NCBI GenBank assembly: GCA_028822155.1
Contig: JAPKEJ010000005.1
Coordinates: 1-64,000, forward strand
Direction: 5' to 3'
From: Porticoccaceae bacterium
GTDB taxonomy: Bacteria; Pseudomonadota; Gammaproteobacteria; Pseudomonadales; Porticoccaceae
DNA: 64,000 bases
Positions 37,301-45,944 of the stretch are shown here, piece after piece (the stretch's first letter is position 1; the number at the start of each line of letters is the position of its first letter). The position numbers and the translations under genes are program-made. Under the pieces are notes generated by a model that was not told where the DNA came from, made no database searches, and saw nothing but the letters and a program-made list of their open reading frames with translations.

Positions 37301-37512
37301 AACTCCTTTTCTATAGGCCTTATAAGTAATCTAGCACCGTCTTCAGGGGAAATTCCATCATGCCGAACCATTACCATAACCACAGGCAATGTCACGTTAG
37401 GAGTCATTTCAACTGGCATAGATACACGCGACATAAATCCTGCGACAACGATTAGCAGCATAATAGAGAGCGTTGCTCTAGTGTGATTCACTATAAGTTT
37501 AAGAAAATTCAT
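34348..37512 (-). CDS. RND-family efflux permease (AcrB-like)
   Basis: A 1054-residue inner-membrane proton-driven exporter with the duplicated RND layout: an N-terminal helix, a periplasmic porter domain, helices 2-6 (about 335-490), a second periplasmic domain and helices 8-12 (about 865-1035). In helix 4 the proton-relay motif reads LIDGAIVVVE with Asp398 at the first acidic position and Gly at the second, rather than the Asp-Asp of AcrB; helix 10 has GIVVNNNIVLID. The adaptor gene lies 20 bases upstream. No TolC-like gene is nearby. Substrate (drug, lipid or metal) cannot be told. Confidence 0.92.
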   Translation of the reverse strand: MNFLKLIVNHTRATLSIMLLIVVAGFMSRVSMPVEMTPNVTLPVVMVMVRHDGISPEDGARLLIRPIEKELKTLDGIEEIKATARESMVIVTAEFESSEDIKNAVADVREAVDRAKAEFPLDTKEPIVNELSPSPEPTIIITFSGENVTERELYSAAKYYQRQLEMLPNVLTAGISGHRDEVVDVVIDPSRLEQYGLRIDEIVQAVRVNNLLIPAGEMDAAQGRFGIKVPALIETAADIRTLPIRNNSDGAVTLGDVADVRRTFKDPSGYSLLNGKKTIALDVRKRITANEIRTVEAVRETVTQSRNLFSAEMEIGYTFDSSVMTNDMISELQGNIITAMCLVLILVVATLGVKSGLLVGFGIPFCLLGALIVVNSLGYSFNFMVMFGLLLSLGMLIDGAIVVVEFASTKAAAGLSTRDAYISAVQRMAVPVIASTGTTLAAFLPLLFWPGVSGDFMSYLPITVFAVLGWSLMYALIFAPTLGIALARRRGKGKTLPEDHQSEESAKTFFQPLIDIYLKALNPIIKSPIKFIMVTMLVIVGIFFAYGKFNGGQDFFAQIESQYGMLEVRAQGNLSIDEQREITLKVHEIVSEIEGVNNLYGYSSNDSSTVYGTDVSRDQISSFLVELFPREQREKGSDVVFAEIRERVRGLPGIYATGQEMETGPPTGKDIQIQVSSTDRQALYKAVSQIRQWIDGNVEGIRNLQDTLPLAGIQWEVEVDRARAAMLGVNVADVGNMVQMVTGGIIIGEFRPDDADGEVEIRLRYPKQDRQLATIDNLRVNTPNGPVSISSFSQRVAKPRVDAIQRYDMLETVLILGNSKDGYLADNQTREIGAWIDQQNFGSSVKIRFRGANEEQANAAAFLSTAFSLAMSLMLIMLVMQFNSFYQAGLILFSVVLSTAGVLLGLIASQAPFSTVLTGVGIVALAGIVVNNNIVLIDTYNYLRRNNSLLTSSEAVLAAAKSRFRPVMLTTVTTIVGLLPLANGVSIDIVNRTYTIGGMVASWWQPLASAIVNGLAFSTILTLLLTPAMLLIPGIVSKRFGFRVADHQFEDEAS

Positions 37513-37532
37513 TAAATTGAGATTCCGCTCTA

Positions 37533-38597
37533 TCAGTTAGCTTCGGCAACGACAAAAGAAGGATCAACACTTTCGCCGTCAATAATATAATTTTGGCCTA
37601 CTGTAATCACTGAGACGTCAGAGGGTAATCCTGAGACCCAAATCCCGTCCCTTGATTCGCCCAAGCTGGAGACTTTTACCGAACCAACTAAATTCCCTTT
37701 CAGTAATACTCGCACCACGGTCTGGCCAAGATCATTAAGTAAAACACTGCTGGCAGGGATTAAATGCGCATTGACTCCATTAAGAAGTATATCTAGGCGT
37801 GCCGAAAGACCAGCCCTTATTGACCGATCAATATTACTGGCAGTCGCCTCTAAACGATAGTTGCGGGTCGTCTGGTTCGCTTCATAAGCTAAATAGACTA
37901 CCGTGGCGGAGACTGCTTGGTTATCACCCAAGGTGGCTAATGCGGAACTACCTATATCAATTCTGTTAATGTCATGCTCACTGACGAGCGCAGTTATCTT
38001 TATAGGATGCAGTTCAACAACAGAGGCGCATAAGCTACCCACAACAACATAGTCTCCTACCTCTACGGGCCTATTTTCGACAATCCCAGCAAATGGTGCC
38101 GTCACCTGTAGGTTATTCACATTAAGCTGCGCGCGCTTAAGGTTAGCCCTGGCTGTTGCTAGCCTTGCCTTAGCCTGCGAAATCGCCAAGTCAGACTGAT
38201 AACCACCTGTTTTAAGCTTTAAGGCCCCTCGGTAGGCTATCTCCGATTGTTCGAGATTTGCCTTGGTTTGATCTAAACGCAAGTATCGGTCCTCTGCGTT
38301 TATTTGGCATATCGCATCGCCCTCATTGACTGAAGCACCCTCCGCTACCAACACCTTGGAAATCTGACCGGCAACCTGCGCTAAGACATTAACAGTTCTA
38401 TTTGACTCAGTGTGGGCCCTCAGTGTTAGTTTAGGTTTGAATAACTGCTTAGAATATTGAGCCACCTGAACGACAGTCAGTGGCGCTGAAGGTAACTGCT
38501 GAACCTCGGCCGACTTCGGGAAGGTCAAGAACCCACTCCCAAACCAAACTGAAAGAAAGACGATAAAGATGACTGCTAGCCGAACATTGTTATTCAA
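37533..38597 (-). CDS. RND efflux periplasmic adaptor (membrane fusion protein)
   Basis: A 354-residue HlyD/AcrA-type adaptor that couples the permease to an outer-membrane channel. One N-terminal hydrophobic segment (about 6-22) works as anchor or signal; no lipobox is seen. The biotinyl-lipoyl-like halves are RTVNVLAQVAGQISKVLVAEGASVNEGD and LQVTAPFAGIVENRPVEVGDYV, flanking a coiled-coil hairpin rich in Ala, Leu, Lys and Gln (about 110-160). TTG at 38618 opens the frame, but a second TTG at 38597 has AAGGG six bases upstream and is preferred. It leads the pump operon. Confidence 0.88.
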   Translation of the reverse strand: MNNNVRLAVIFIVFLSVWFGSGFLTFPKSAEVQQLPSAPLTVVQVAQYSKQLFKPKLTLRAHTESNRTVNVLAQVAGQISKVLVAEGASVNEGDAICQINAEDRYLRLDQTKANLEQSEIAYRGALKLKTGGYQSDLAISQAKARLATARANLKRAQLNVNNLQVTAPFAGIVENRPVEVGDYVVVGSLCASVVELHPIKITALVSEHDINRIDIGSSALATLGDNQAVSATVVYLAYEANQTTRNYRLEATASNIDRSIRAGLSARLDILLNGVNAHLIPASSVLLNDLGQTVVRVLLKGNLVGSVKVSSLGESRDGIWVSGLPSDVSVITVGQNYIIDGESVDPSFVVAEAN

Positions 38598-39132
38598 GAT
38601 AATCCCTTTTCTAATCAAATAAAGTAAGTGGTGCTTAAACTAAGTCAAATCACCATTACTTTAATGTTGGGGTAAAACGCTCAAAATCAAGGTTCTCCCA
38701 GTAAGCCACCTAACCTTTCTACGATACTATTATCTGTGTCGCTGTCGATCTATACAAGGATAGCTATCGACTAGCTAGTTTCGCTGCCCCGTACTTTTAT
38801 CTACTAAACGATAAATTGCATCAGCTTCTTTACGAAGGCCATTGAAATTCAGTTTAAATAATACAATCAAGGCAGACTTTAAATAACCCCGCTGACAAAA
38901 AAATTAGGCTACTTATAGATACAATTCTATATGATTCTTTCTTAGTCAATGATGATCGTACAATCTTTTTAGCCGCCTATTGAATGAACTTAACTCTATC
39001 CTCTTTTTACTTTCCTCCTTTGAGGGTTAATTACGCTAATTTTTACTGCTCGAACTCAATATTGCTATGAAAAATAGGTATTTTTTTATATTTTTTTGAT
39101 AGAATGCGCGTTCCAAAATAAAGGGGTTTTAC
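38598..39132. other. 535-base AT-rich spacer between the divergent adaptor and pyrophosphatase genes
   Basis: It must hold the promoters for both flanking genes. For hppA, TAGAAT at 39100-39105 is the best -10 candidate and AAGGGG ends eight bases before its ATG. On the minus strand a short frame from TTG 38868-38870 to TAG at 38775-38777 encodes 31 residues with a protein-like ending (NGLRKEADAIYRLVDKSTG); it has no clear ribosome site and may be a tiny gene, a gene remnant or chance. The rest shows no tRNA, repeat or terminator. Confidence 0.4.
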
Positions 39133-41190
39133 ATGAATAGTCCACTACTTCCACCGCTGTTGGGCCTTTTTGGCATGATCGCAGCATTTATTGTTTACTT
39201 GTTGGTGATGAAATATCCCGATGGTGAAGACAAGGTCAAAAAAATCGGCGACCAAATTCATAGCGGCGCACTTGCTTTTATGAAGACAGAATATAAATAC
39301 CTACTCGTTTTTATTAGCGTTCTTGTTGTACTTGCATACTTATTTTTAGATCTCCAAACAGCTATTGCTGTTGTAGTTGGCGCAGCATGCTCCTCGCTAG
39401 CGGGCTTTATTGGAATGTATGCAGCCACTAAGGCAAATGTCCGGACTGCTACAGCTGCTCAGCAGGATGGCGCTGCTGCCGCTCTATCAGTATCTTTTTA
39501 TGGTGGTTCAGTCATGGGCCTATGTGTCGCTTCGCTCGGCTTAATAGGTTTAGGTGGTTTGTATTATTTTTATGCTGCTGGCGGTAATCCTCAAGTTCAT
39601 GCCTTAGAAGGCTTTGGCATGGGCGCCTCAGTGGTCGCTTTATTCTCTAGAGTGGGTGGCGGAATCTTTACTAAAAGTGCTGATGTTGGCGCTGATTTAG
39701 TAGGCAAGATCGAGGCTGGAATTCCAGAAGACGACCCAAGAAACCCAGGAGTGATCGCTGATAATGTAGGCGATAACGTGGGCGATGTCGCCGGTATGGG
39801 TTCTGATATTTTTGAATCTTATTGTGGAGCGATGATCGCTTCAATCGCTATTGCATACACTATGTACATGGCAAATAAAGGCATTGATTCAGATGCTGTA
39901 GCAACTGCACTCAACTTGATGTCTCTTCCATTAGGACTTTCTTCTATTGGCTTAATAGCCTCTATCGTAGGAATTTTTATCGTCAAGCTTCAATCATCTA
40001 AGGCCCCTGCTAGCGCTCTTAGATCTGGAACTTTACTGGCACCTGTCATCTTTATAGTTATGGCTCACTTTTTAATTCAATCTATGGGACTAGATATTGC
40101 TGTTTTATGGTGTGTTGTTTCTGGGGCTGTAGGTGGCGTATTAATCGGATTAATAACTGAATATTATACTGGTGGAAAGCCCGTGCAAGAGATTGCCGAG
40201 TCGGGTGAAACCGGAGCGGCGACAGTATTGATTTCAGGGTTATCTGTTGGAATGCAATCAGTTGTTATTCCAATTCTCATTCTTGCGACCATTGTTCTCG
40301 TGTCTACTACAATAGCTGGCGGTGCAAGTATGCCTGCCGTCTACGGCGTTGGTATTGCTGCAGTTGGAATGCTCTCCACTGTTGGCATTACAATGGCAAT
40401 TGATGCTTATGGTCCAGTTGCTGACAACGCTGGCGGCATCGCTGAGATGGCTGGGATGGGAAAGGAAGTACGTGACATCACTGACTCTCTTGATGAACTA
40501 GGCAATACAACTGCCGCTATTGGAAAAGGCTTTGCAATTGGCGCGGCAGCGCTAGCAGCACTAGCGATAATATCTGCGTATTCAGCGCAACTTACGATTG
40601 CTCATGGAACCGATTTCACTTTGTCTCTAACCGACCCTAGGGTTCTTGCAGGAATGTTTATAGGTATCTGTATTCCATTTTTAATATCATCTATAACTAT
40701 GAAAGCAGTGGGTGACGCCGCCTTTGAAATGATTAATGAGATCAGAAGGCAATTTAAAGAAATCCCGGGACTCATGGAAGGTACTGCTGATCCAGACTCT
40801 GAAAAATGTGTTGAGATTGCAACCGAAGCGGCCCTAAAGAAAATGATGCTACCCGGCGTTATTGCAGTTGCTATGCCAGCCGTAGTTGGATTTGGTTTGG
40901 GCGCAATAGCCTTAGGAGGCATGCTAGCTGGAGGCCTTTTGGGCTGTGTAGCAATGGCCCTATTTATGGCTAATGCCGGTGGTGCTTGGGACAATGCTAA
41001 GAAGTATGTCGAAAAAGGCAACCTAGGCGGCAAGGGGTCAGATACCCATGCAGCCGTTGTTGTGGGCGATACCGTTGGAGATCCATTTAAGGATACCTCA
41101 GGGCCTGCGATGAATATTTTAATTAATGTGATGGCTATGGTGAGTCTTGTTATCTCATCGCTACTTACTCCTACCGGAATTTTCTTTTAA
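39133..41190 (+). CDS. hppA: Membrane-bound ion-pumping pyrophosphatase, K+-dependent type
   Basis: Couples pyrophosphate hydrolysis to H+ (or Na+) export across the inner membrane. The 685-residue protein has about 16 membrane helices; the PPi site is marked by [38 protein letters not shown] near 178-215 and the matching [11 protein letters not shown] and [17 protein letters not shown] acidic loops. Residues [10 protein letters not shown] (457-466) have Ala and Gly at the two positions that are Lys and Thr in K+-independent enzymes, so it should need K+. The coupling ion cannot be fixed by eye. Codons lean to A/T-ending forms. Confidence 0.95.
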   Translation: MNSPLLPPLLGLFGMIAAFIVYLLVMKYPDGEDKVKKIGDQIHSGALAFMKTEYKYLLVFISVLVVLAYLFLDLQTAIAVVVGAACSSLAGFIGMYAATKANVRTATAAQQDGAAAALSVSFYGGSVMGLCVASLGLIGLGGLYYFYAAGGNPQVHALEGFGMGASVVALFSRVGGGIFTKSADVGADLVGKIEAGIPEDDPRNPGVIADNVGDNVGDVAGMGSDIFESYCGAMIASIAIAYTMYMANKGIDSDAVATALNLMSLPLGLSSIGLIASIVGIFIVKLQSSKAPASALRSGTLLAPVIFIVMAHFLIQSMGLDIAVLWCVVSGAVGGVLIGLITEYYTGGKPVQEIAESGETGAATVLISGLSVGMQSVVIPILILATIVLVSTTIAGGASMPAVYGVGIAAVGMLSTVGITMAIDAYGPVADNAGGIAEMAGMGKEVRDITDSLDELGNTTAAIGKGFAIGAAALAALAIISAYSAQLTIAHGTDFTLSLTDPRVLAGMFIGICIPFLISSITMKAVGDAAFEMINEIRRQFKEIPGLMEGTADPDSEKCVEIATEAALKKMMLPGVIAVAMPAVVGFGLGAIALGGMLAGGLLGCVAMALFMANAGGAWDNAKKYVEKGNLGGKGSDTHAAVVVGDTVGDPFKDTSGPAMNILINVMAMVSLVISSLLTPTGIFF

Positions 41191-41206
41191 GTATCTGTTA
41201 ATCCGA

Positions 41207-41246
41207 CTAATCCGGAGAGGTATCTCTTCTCTGGGTTAGTTTCTTA
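41207..41246 (+). terminator. Hairpin downstream of hppA, possible terminator
   Basis: CTAATCC...GGGTTAG outer arms and GGAGA/TCTC inner pairs form an imperfect stem starting 16 bases after the hppA stop, followed by the short TTTCTT. It is weaker than the hairpin at 41345-41372, which may act as backup. Confidence 0.5.
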
Positions 41247-41344
41247 AAAGACCCTAGGAACGACCGCGTAGGTTATAACTATAGTCTGGGGGATATTAAA
41301 ATCCGATTAGGCTTGGCCATAATCTTAGTTTGTACGCTAATACT

Positions 41345-41372
41345 AAAAACCCCAGCAGATGCTGGGGTTTTT
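41345..41372. terminator. Bidirectional rho-independent terminator between hppA and rpoS
   Basis: A perfect stem, AAAAACCCCAGC paired with GCTGGGGTTTTT around an AGAT loop, has A and T tracts on both sides. It lies 17 bases downstream of rpoS on the minus strand and 155 bases downstream of hppA on the plus strand, ending both transcripts. Confidence 0.93.
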
Positions 41373-41389
41373 AGTATTAGTACTTTATC

Positions 41390-42319
41390 TTAATGGTTTA
41401 TCAAGTCTTCAAATAAGTCGCTGCTATCTAGATCGTGCTGACGCAAAATATCCCGCAACCTTCTCAAACCATCCACCTGAATCTGTCTAACCCGCTCTCT
41501 AGTCAAACCTATTTCCAACCCAATCTGCTCCAAAGTTGCTTCTTGGTGGTGCATTAAACCGAATCGTCTTATTAATACCTCTTTCTGCTTTAAAGGTAAT
41601 TGCTCTAACCATCCAACCAAGACCGATGATAAATCATCGGTCTCTACACTGCCCTGAGGGCCTAATCCACTCCGATCAGGAACAGTATCAACAAGAGACC
41701 TCTCTTGGTCCCCAACCGGCGCATCAAAGGACGACGTCCGCTCACTCAGGCTCAATATTTTGAGCACATCCTTAATGGGTTTATTAACCTCTTTCGCTAT
41801 TTCCTCAGCCGTTGGATTATGATCCATTTTTTGTGCTAATTTACGCGATGCGCGCAAATAGACATTTAATTCTTTAATAACGTGCACAGGTAACCTAACC
41901 GTGCGTGTTTGGTTCATGATAGCTCGCTCAATCGTTTGGCGAATCCACCAGGTAGCATAGGTTGAAAAGCGATAACCCAACTCGGGATCAAACTTTTCGA
42001 CAGCGCGCATTAAACCTAAGTTTCCCTCCTCAATTAGGTCGAGTAGTTCCAGACCACGATTAAGATATCGACGCGATATTTTAACGACTAAGCGCAGATT
42101 ACTCTCAATCATTCTATGACGCGATACCGCGCAACCCTTATTTAATTTACGGGTATAGGCCACCTCTTCGGCAGCAGTTAATAAAGGGGAGTAACCAATT
42201 TCTTTTAGGTAGATAGTCGTCGCATCGATGGCACGACGAGCTGGGATTTCATTTGAATTAACCTTCGGATCTTTAATAGCCTGTATTTTAGGCCCACCCA
42301 GAAGTACATCCTCGACCAT
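41390..42319 (-). CDS. rpoS: RNA polymerase sigma factor RpoS
   Basis: General stress/stationary-phase sigma factor. The 309-residue protein has region 1.2 ([22 protein letters not shown]), 2.1-2.4 ([35 protein letters not shown] and [17 protein letters not shown]), region 3 and region 4.2 ([29 protein letters not shown]). The run [16 protein letters not shown] and nlpD upstream separate it from RpoD/RpoH. AAGGAG precedes the ATG. The 92-base spacer after nlpD and promoters within nlpD are the usual control region. It is somewhat shorter than E. coli RpoS (330). Confidence 0.96.
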   Translation of the reverse strand: MVEDVLLGGPKIQAIKDPKVNSNEIPARRAIDATTIYLKEIGYSPLLTAAEEVAYTRKLNKGCAVSRHRMIESNLRLVVKISRRYLNRGLELLDLIEEGNLGLMRAVEKFDPELGYRFSTYATWWIRQTIERAIMNQTRTVRLPVHVIKELNVYLRASRKLAQKMDHNPTAEEIAKEVNKPIKDVLKILSLSERTSSFDAPVGDQERSLVDTVPDRSGLGPQGSVETDDLSSVLVGWLEQLPLKQKEVLIRRFGLMHHQEATLEQIGLEIGLTRERVRQIQVDGLRRLRDILRQHDLDSSDLFEDLINH

Positions 42320-42411
42320 TTTATTTGCAACTCCTTTGCAATTTATTTTTAATTAACAGCAACCCTCCGTGTCGCCAACCCTATTCTTATTTTTACGCCA
42401 ACAGGTCTACA

Positions 42412-43275
42412 TTATTTTATATATTTCAACGGATTGACTGGATCCCCATCTTTCCTTATTTCAAAGTACATCATTCCATCAAGGCCAAGCTTTGAAATTT
42501 CATCCTTATGCTGAACAGATTGTCCTACTTTAACTAGTAGTTTTTCATTATTAGCATACGCGCTTAACAACATATCACTATGCTTTATGATAATCAACTT
42601 CCCATAGCCACGCAGGCCTGAGCCTGCATAGACAATATTACCTGGGGCTGCGGCATGGACAGTCGAACCAGCAGCTGATTTAACCTTGATTCCCTTTTGT
42701 AATTTTGCGGGACTAAAGCTCTCTATAACCTTTCCTTTTGCTGGCCATTTCCACTCTAAATTTTTACTATAAATGGGGGCTTTTACTTTCGTTTGACTGG
42801 CTGAAGCAAGTTTTTTAGATGTCTGAACTGATTGACCCTGAGCGATTGTGAGCGTATTGGTATCTAGGCTAATAATTTGACCAGGCTGCAATAAAAATGG
42901 CGAGTCCAACTGATTAGCCCGAGCAAGGGACTGCACTTCAACATCATATTTACTGGCAATTGAAAATAAAGTATCTCCTTTGGCGACCCTATGCTGTTTA
43001 AGCGAACTATCAACAGACCTAGGATTGCCAGCAATCAAGGTTAAAGTTTGACCGGGACTGATAAGGTAGGATCGATCAAGATTATTGGCCTGAGCGAGCA
43101 TGTCTACCTTTAAGTCGTAACGCCAAGCAATAGAGTAGAGTGTTTCTCCTACTTCGACCTGATGAGTTTTTATTCTAATACTCGGCGGTTGGGCGCGATT
43201 AATAACCGATGCAGGCGAACTAGCGCACCCAGCAATAATCAGTAAAAGCGATAATAATAAGGTAACGTTTGTCAA
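42412..43275 (-). CDS. nlpD: NlpD-type murein hydrolase activator lipoprotein
   Basis: Outer-membrane lipoprotein expected to activate amidases during septum splitting. The short signal ends in the lipobox IAGC (Cys17). Two LysM repeats (HQVEVGETLYSIAWRYDL near 38-55 and HRVAKGDTLFSIASKYDV near 95-112) precede a degenerate M23/LytM domain. The metal ligands of active LytM enzymes are replaced (KHSDMLLSAYAN and MYFEIR), as in non-catalytic activators. The start is TTG with AAGGA seven bases upstream; the n-region before the hydrophobic stretch has no Lys or Arg, which is unusual. E. coli NlpD is longer. Confidence 0.93.
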   Translation of the reverse strand: MTNVTLLLSLLLIIAGCASSPASVINRAQPPSIRIKTHQVEVGETLYSIAWRYDLKVDMLAQANNLDRSYLISPGQTLTLIAGNPRSVDSSLKQHRVAKGDTLFSIASKYDVEVQSLARANQLDSPFLLQPGQIISLDTNTLTIAQGQSVQTSKKLASASQTKVKAPIYSKNLEWKWPAKGKVIESFSPAKLQKGIKVKSAAGSTVHAAAPGNIVYAGSGLRGYGKLIIIKHSDMLLSAYANNEKLLVKVGQSVQHKDEISKLGLDGMMYFEIRKDGDPVNPLKYIK

Positions 43276-43285
43276 AACAATATCC

Positions 43286-44212
43286 TTAACTAGCAGGATC
43301 AGATTTAATTTTACCTGCGTATTCCAAAACTAACACGAGAGCCAGACCTAGGAAAAATGTCGCCAGGCAAATCAATGTTTGTGGATCTTGGCCAGCAATG
43401 GCGGCAAACTGATACGGCAACAGGTTACTGGTGGATTGAACTATACCATCGGTCGAATCAACAACCTGTTTCCATGGCCAAATTACATTAAGACTACCCA
43501 CTAGAAAACCGCACATGACCGCAATTACTCGGTCTTGAAAATAAGCTAGCAGCCAAGAAAGTAATCGGCTAAACAGCATTAGGCCAATAATACCGCCACT
43601 TGCAAAGGCTATTAAAATATCAATCTGGAAGTTAGCAATAGCTCTAATGAAAACAGGGTACAGCCCTAATAGAACAAGGATAAATGATCCTGAAATACCC
43701 GGTAAAATCATCGCACAAAGCGCTATGGATCCTGCGAAAAACATAGTAGTAAGGTTTCCCTCTAAGACCATCGGGGGGGCGTTTGAAATGCCGAAGGCAA
43801 TAGCGCAGCCGATAAGGAAGCAAACCTTTTCTAAACCCCTAGATAGCGGATGTAAGCGCAAGAGATAGATCACCGAACCGACGATCAATCCAGTAAAAAA
43901 TGCCCATAGAGGCAAGGGGTATGCCTCCAGTAGGTAATGCATAACTCGCGCGAGAGAAAACAGGCTAGTAAGTATGCCTCCAAGTAGCACAGTGATGAAT
44001 GTGCCATTAATATGTTCCCATGCGGCCAATACGCCTTGATGCCTGAGAACACTAAAAGTTCGCAAATTAATGGACTTAATAGTGTCAATTAACTCCGAAT
44101 AGATACCGGAAATAAACGCAATTGTGCCACCAGACACACCGGGTACAACATCCGCCGCACCCATAGCTAAACCTTTAAAGAACAACACAATATGGTGACG
44201 CCAGTTATTCAT
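43286..44212 (-). CDS. DUF368 membrane protein, candidate undecaprenyl-phosphate translocase (PopT-like)
   Basis: A 308-residue polytopic inner-membrane protein of about eight helices. The family motifs GLAMGAADVVPGVSGGTIAFISGIY near the start and ICAMILPGISGSFILVLLGLYPV in the second half form an internal repeat, the twin GVSGG/GISGS loops being characteristic. DUF368 proteins (PopT) have been shown to help return undecaprenyl phosphate across the membrane, especially at alkaline pH or high sodium. ATG 44212 with AGGA seven bases upstream is preferred over an opening at 44245 inside pcm. It sits between pcm and nlpD, a place where E. coli has nothing. Confidence 0.88.
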   Translation of the reverse strand: MNNWRHHIVLFFKGLAMGAADVVPGVSGGTIAFISGIYSELIDTIKSINLRTFSVLRHQGVLAAWEHINGTFITVLLGGILTSLFSLARVMHYLLEAYPLPLWAFFTGLIVGSVIYLLRLHPLSRGLEKVCFLIGCAIAFGISNAPPMVLEGNLTTMFFAGSIALCAMILPGISGSFILVLLGLYPVFIRAIANFQIDILIAFASGGIIGLMLFSRLLSWLLAYFQDRVIAVMCGFLVGSLNVIWPWKQVVDSTDGIVQSTSNLLPYQFAAIAGQDPQTLICLATFFLGLALVLVLEYAGKIKSDPAS

Positions 44213-44222
44213 AGCACATCCT

Positions 44223-44900
44223 TTATTGACTGCGAGCCAAACCACTTAGGAGAGGAACGAACTTTACCTTTTCAACAACCTCTTCATCAAAGTCATCCGA
44301 ATCACCAAGCCGCCTAACAACTCGTAAATCCTGAGTATCACCAATGCCAACAGGAATGACTAATACGCCATCCGGAGCGAGCTGCTCTAGTAATCCGCGA
44401 GGAATCGATTGAGGCGCGGCCGTAGTAATAATGCCATTATAAAGCGCGTGTTTTTCCCAACCAAAACAGCCATCAGAAAGATCTGCCGTAATATTACTAA
44501 GTCGGAGCTTTCTAAACCGCTCCTTGGCTTTTTTTAATAATGGTTCAATTCGCTCAACGGTATAAACCTCATCAACTAATTGAGCCAAAATAGTAGCTTG
44601 ATAGCCTGAACCGGTGCCGACTTCCAGAACTTTTTTAAGTCGACCTGCGGAAACTAAAATCTCCGTCATTCTGGCGACAATGTAGGGCTGAGACAATGTT
44701 TGTGAAAACCCAATCGGTAAAGCAGTGTCCTCATAGGCACGGTGGGCCAACGCTTCGTCTAAAAATATATGTCGAGGCGTTATGCGCATGACATCCAAAA
44801 CTTGCTGATCTGTAATGCCCTGCTCAATCAATCGATTAATTAAGCGTTCTCGGGTTCTCTGAGAGGTCATTCCAATACCCGCTAATTCAATCGAATTCAC
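44223..44900 (-). CDS. pcm: Protein-L-isoaspartate O-methyltransferase
   Basis: Repairs isoaspartyl residues in aged proteins using SAM. The 225-residue protein has the PRHIFLDEALAHRAYEDTALPIGFSQTLSQPYIVARM stretch that holds the catalytic serine/threonine region and the SAM motif VLEVGTGSGYQAT near 95-107. GTG at 44900 has AGGAG six bases upstream. It is part of the truD-pcm-nlpD-rpoS block, but surE, which usually overlaps pcm, is missing. Confidence 0.96.
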   Translation of the reverse strand: MNSIELAGIGMTSQRTRERLINRLIEQGITDQQVLDVMRITPRHIFLDEALAHRAYEDTALPIGFSQTLSQPYIVARMTEILVSAGRLKKVLEVGTGSGYQATILAQLVDEVYTVERIEPLLKKAKERFRKLRLSNITADLSDGCFGWEKHALYNGIITTAAPQSIPRGLLEQLAPDGVLVIPVGIGDTQDLRVVRRLGDSDDFDEEVVEKVKFVPLLSGLARSQ

Positions 44901-44978
44901 CCATTTCTCCTACACTAAAACTCACCGAGTGCGGCCACACAATAGCTGCAGCCTCGTCACTAATCTTTTGCCAATATA

Positions 44979-45944
44979 TCATACGGGGGGTTCAGTTGGG
45001 CGGTATAATTCAGCGATTTCTCTCAATAAGACCGTCGCGTAACAACCTTTGGGCAGACTAAATTGTAACTTTAATTGATCCCTTTCAATCCAGTCGCTTA
45101 CTATGTTTTCGGGTCGCACCAAAACACTTCGACGCTGCTGAGTTAAACCCGCGTGTTCAAGCGCATAACACCAATTCTCCCACGGCGCTAAAACCTGACT
45201 TTCAATTTCACCAATCACACCGCCAACCGATGATCGTCCTCGCCCCCACAAAGGTCCGGTGTCACCGCCTTCTGCAGTCAGGTACAGCTGATTTTCGTTG
45301 ATCCGTTTTTCAACGACGAGGTTAAATAGCCAGGAACGAGCTGCAGACAGATATAAACCAGTGCCATGCCGATTCCCTTTTAGCTTGTCCGCACTGATTA
45401 ATGCTTGAGCCTCACCAAGATTATTGCCTTGGTGACCGAACCGTTGCTCACCAAAATAATTAGGCATCCCGCATTTTTGTATTACATGTAAGCGGTCTTG
45501 CAGCGCTGTCGCGTCCGCCGAGAAATTACGCAGAATAATCTGGAATTTATTACCCTGGTGCATCCCTCTTCGCAGTTTCTTAGTATGCCTAGCCGCGCTT
45601 ACGATCTGGAAATCGTCATGCTTCAAACAGCCTAAATCTAGATCGCGTCCTGGTAGATATAAACTGAACCATTGACTGGTCACGGCGTACCGATCTTTGA
45701 GTCCACAGAAACCAACATCATTGCGCTTTACGCCAGCTAGTTGCGCGAGTAATCCTGCCACCCAAGAGGTATTTTGATCTCGCTTGCTGATGAGTAGCCA
45801 TAAATGCTCACCCTCACCGGAGGGTTTAAGATCCATGATTTCATCGACTATAAAATCCTCTGGCCGACTTCGAAATAAGGCCGACGCTAATGGCTTACCG
45901 TGCAGATAAGGGAGTCTATTGAAATTAAAATTATTAGTTTTAAT
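44979..45944 (-). CDS. truD: tRNA pseudouridine(13) synthase, with a non-standard start codon
   Basis: Forms pseudouridine at U13 of tRNA-Glu and others. The catalytic Asp is in GLKDRYAVTSQW (about residue 84 with this start), RKLRRGMHQGNKF-like and MPNYFGEQRFGHQGNNL follow. The first ATG (45836) would begin at MDLKPSGEGEH, leaving out about 36 residues that are conserved: the upstream frame reads LPYLHGKPLA and SRPEDFIVDEI, matching E. coli LTYLHGKP and ANPEDFVVVED. Between that block and the upstream stop at 45948-45950 there is no ATG, GTG or TTG; ATT at 45942-45944 is the best-placed candidate. The TRUD insert region looks shorter than in E. coli (321 residues versus 349). Confidence 0.85.
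   Translation of the reverse strand: MKTNNFNFNRLPYLHGKPLASALFRSRPEDFIVDEIMDLKPSGEGEHLWLLISKRDQNTSWVAGLLAQLAGVKRNDVGFCGLKDRYAVTSQWFSLYLPGRDLDLGCLKHDDFQIVSAARHTKKLRRGMHQGNKFQIILRNFSADATALQDRLHVIQKCGMPNYFGEQRFGHQGNNLGEAQALISADKLKGNRHGTGLYLSAARSWLFNLVVEKRINENQLYLTAEGGDTGPLWGRGRSSVGGVIGEIESQVLAPWENWCYALEHAGLTQQRRSVLVRPENIVSDWIERDQLKLQFSLPKGCYATVLLREIAELYRPTEPPV

Noticed and set aside
40602..41033. 143-residue antisense frame inside hppA
   Set aside because: Alanine/proline-rich composition is what antisense of a Gly/Ala-rich membrane protein gives; no ribosome site or independent signal.
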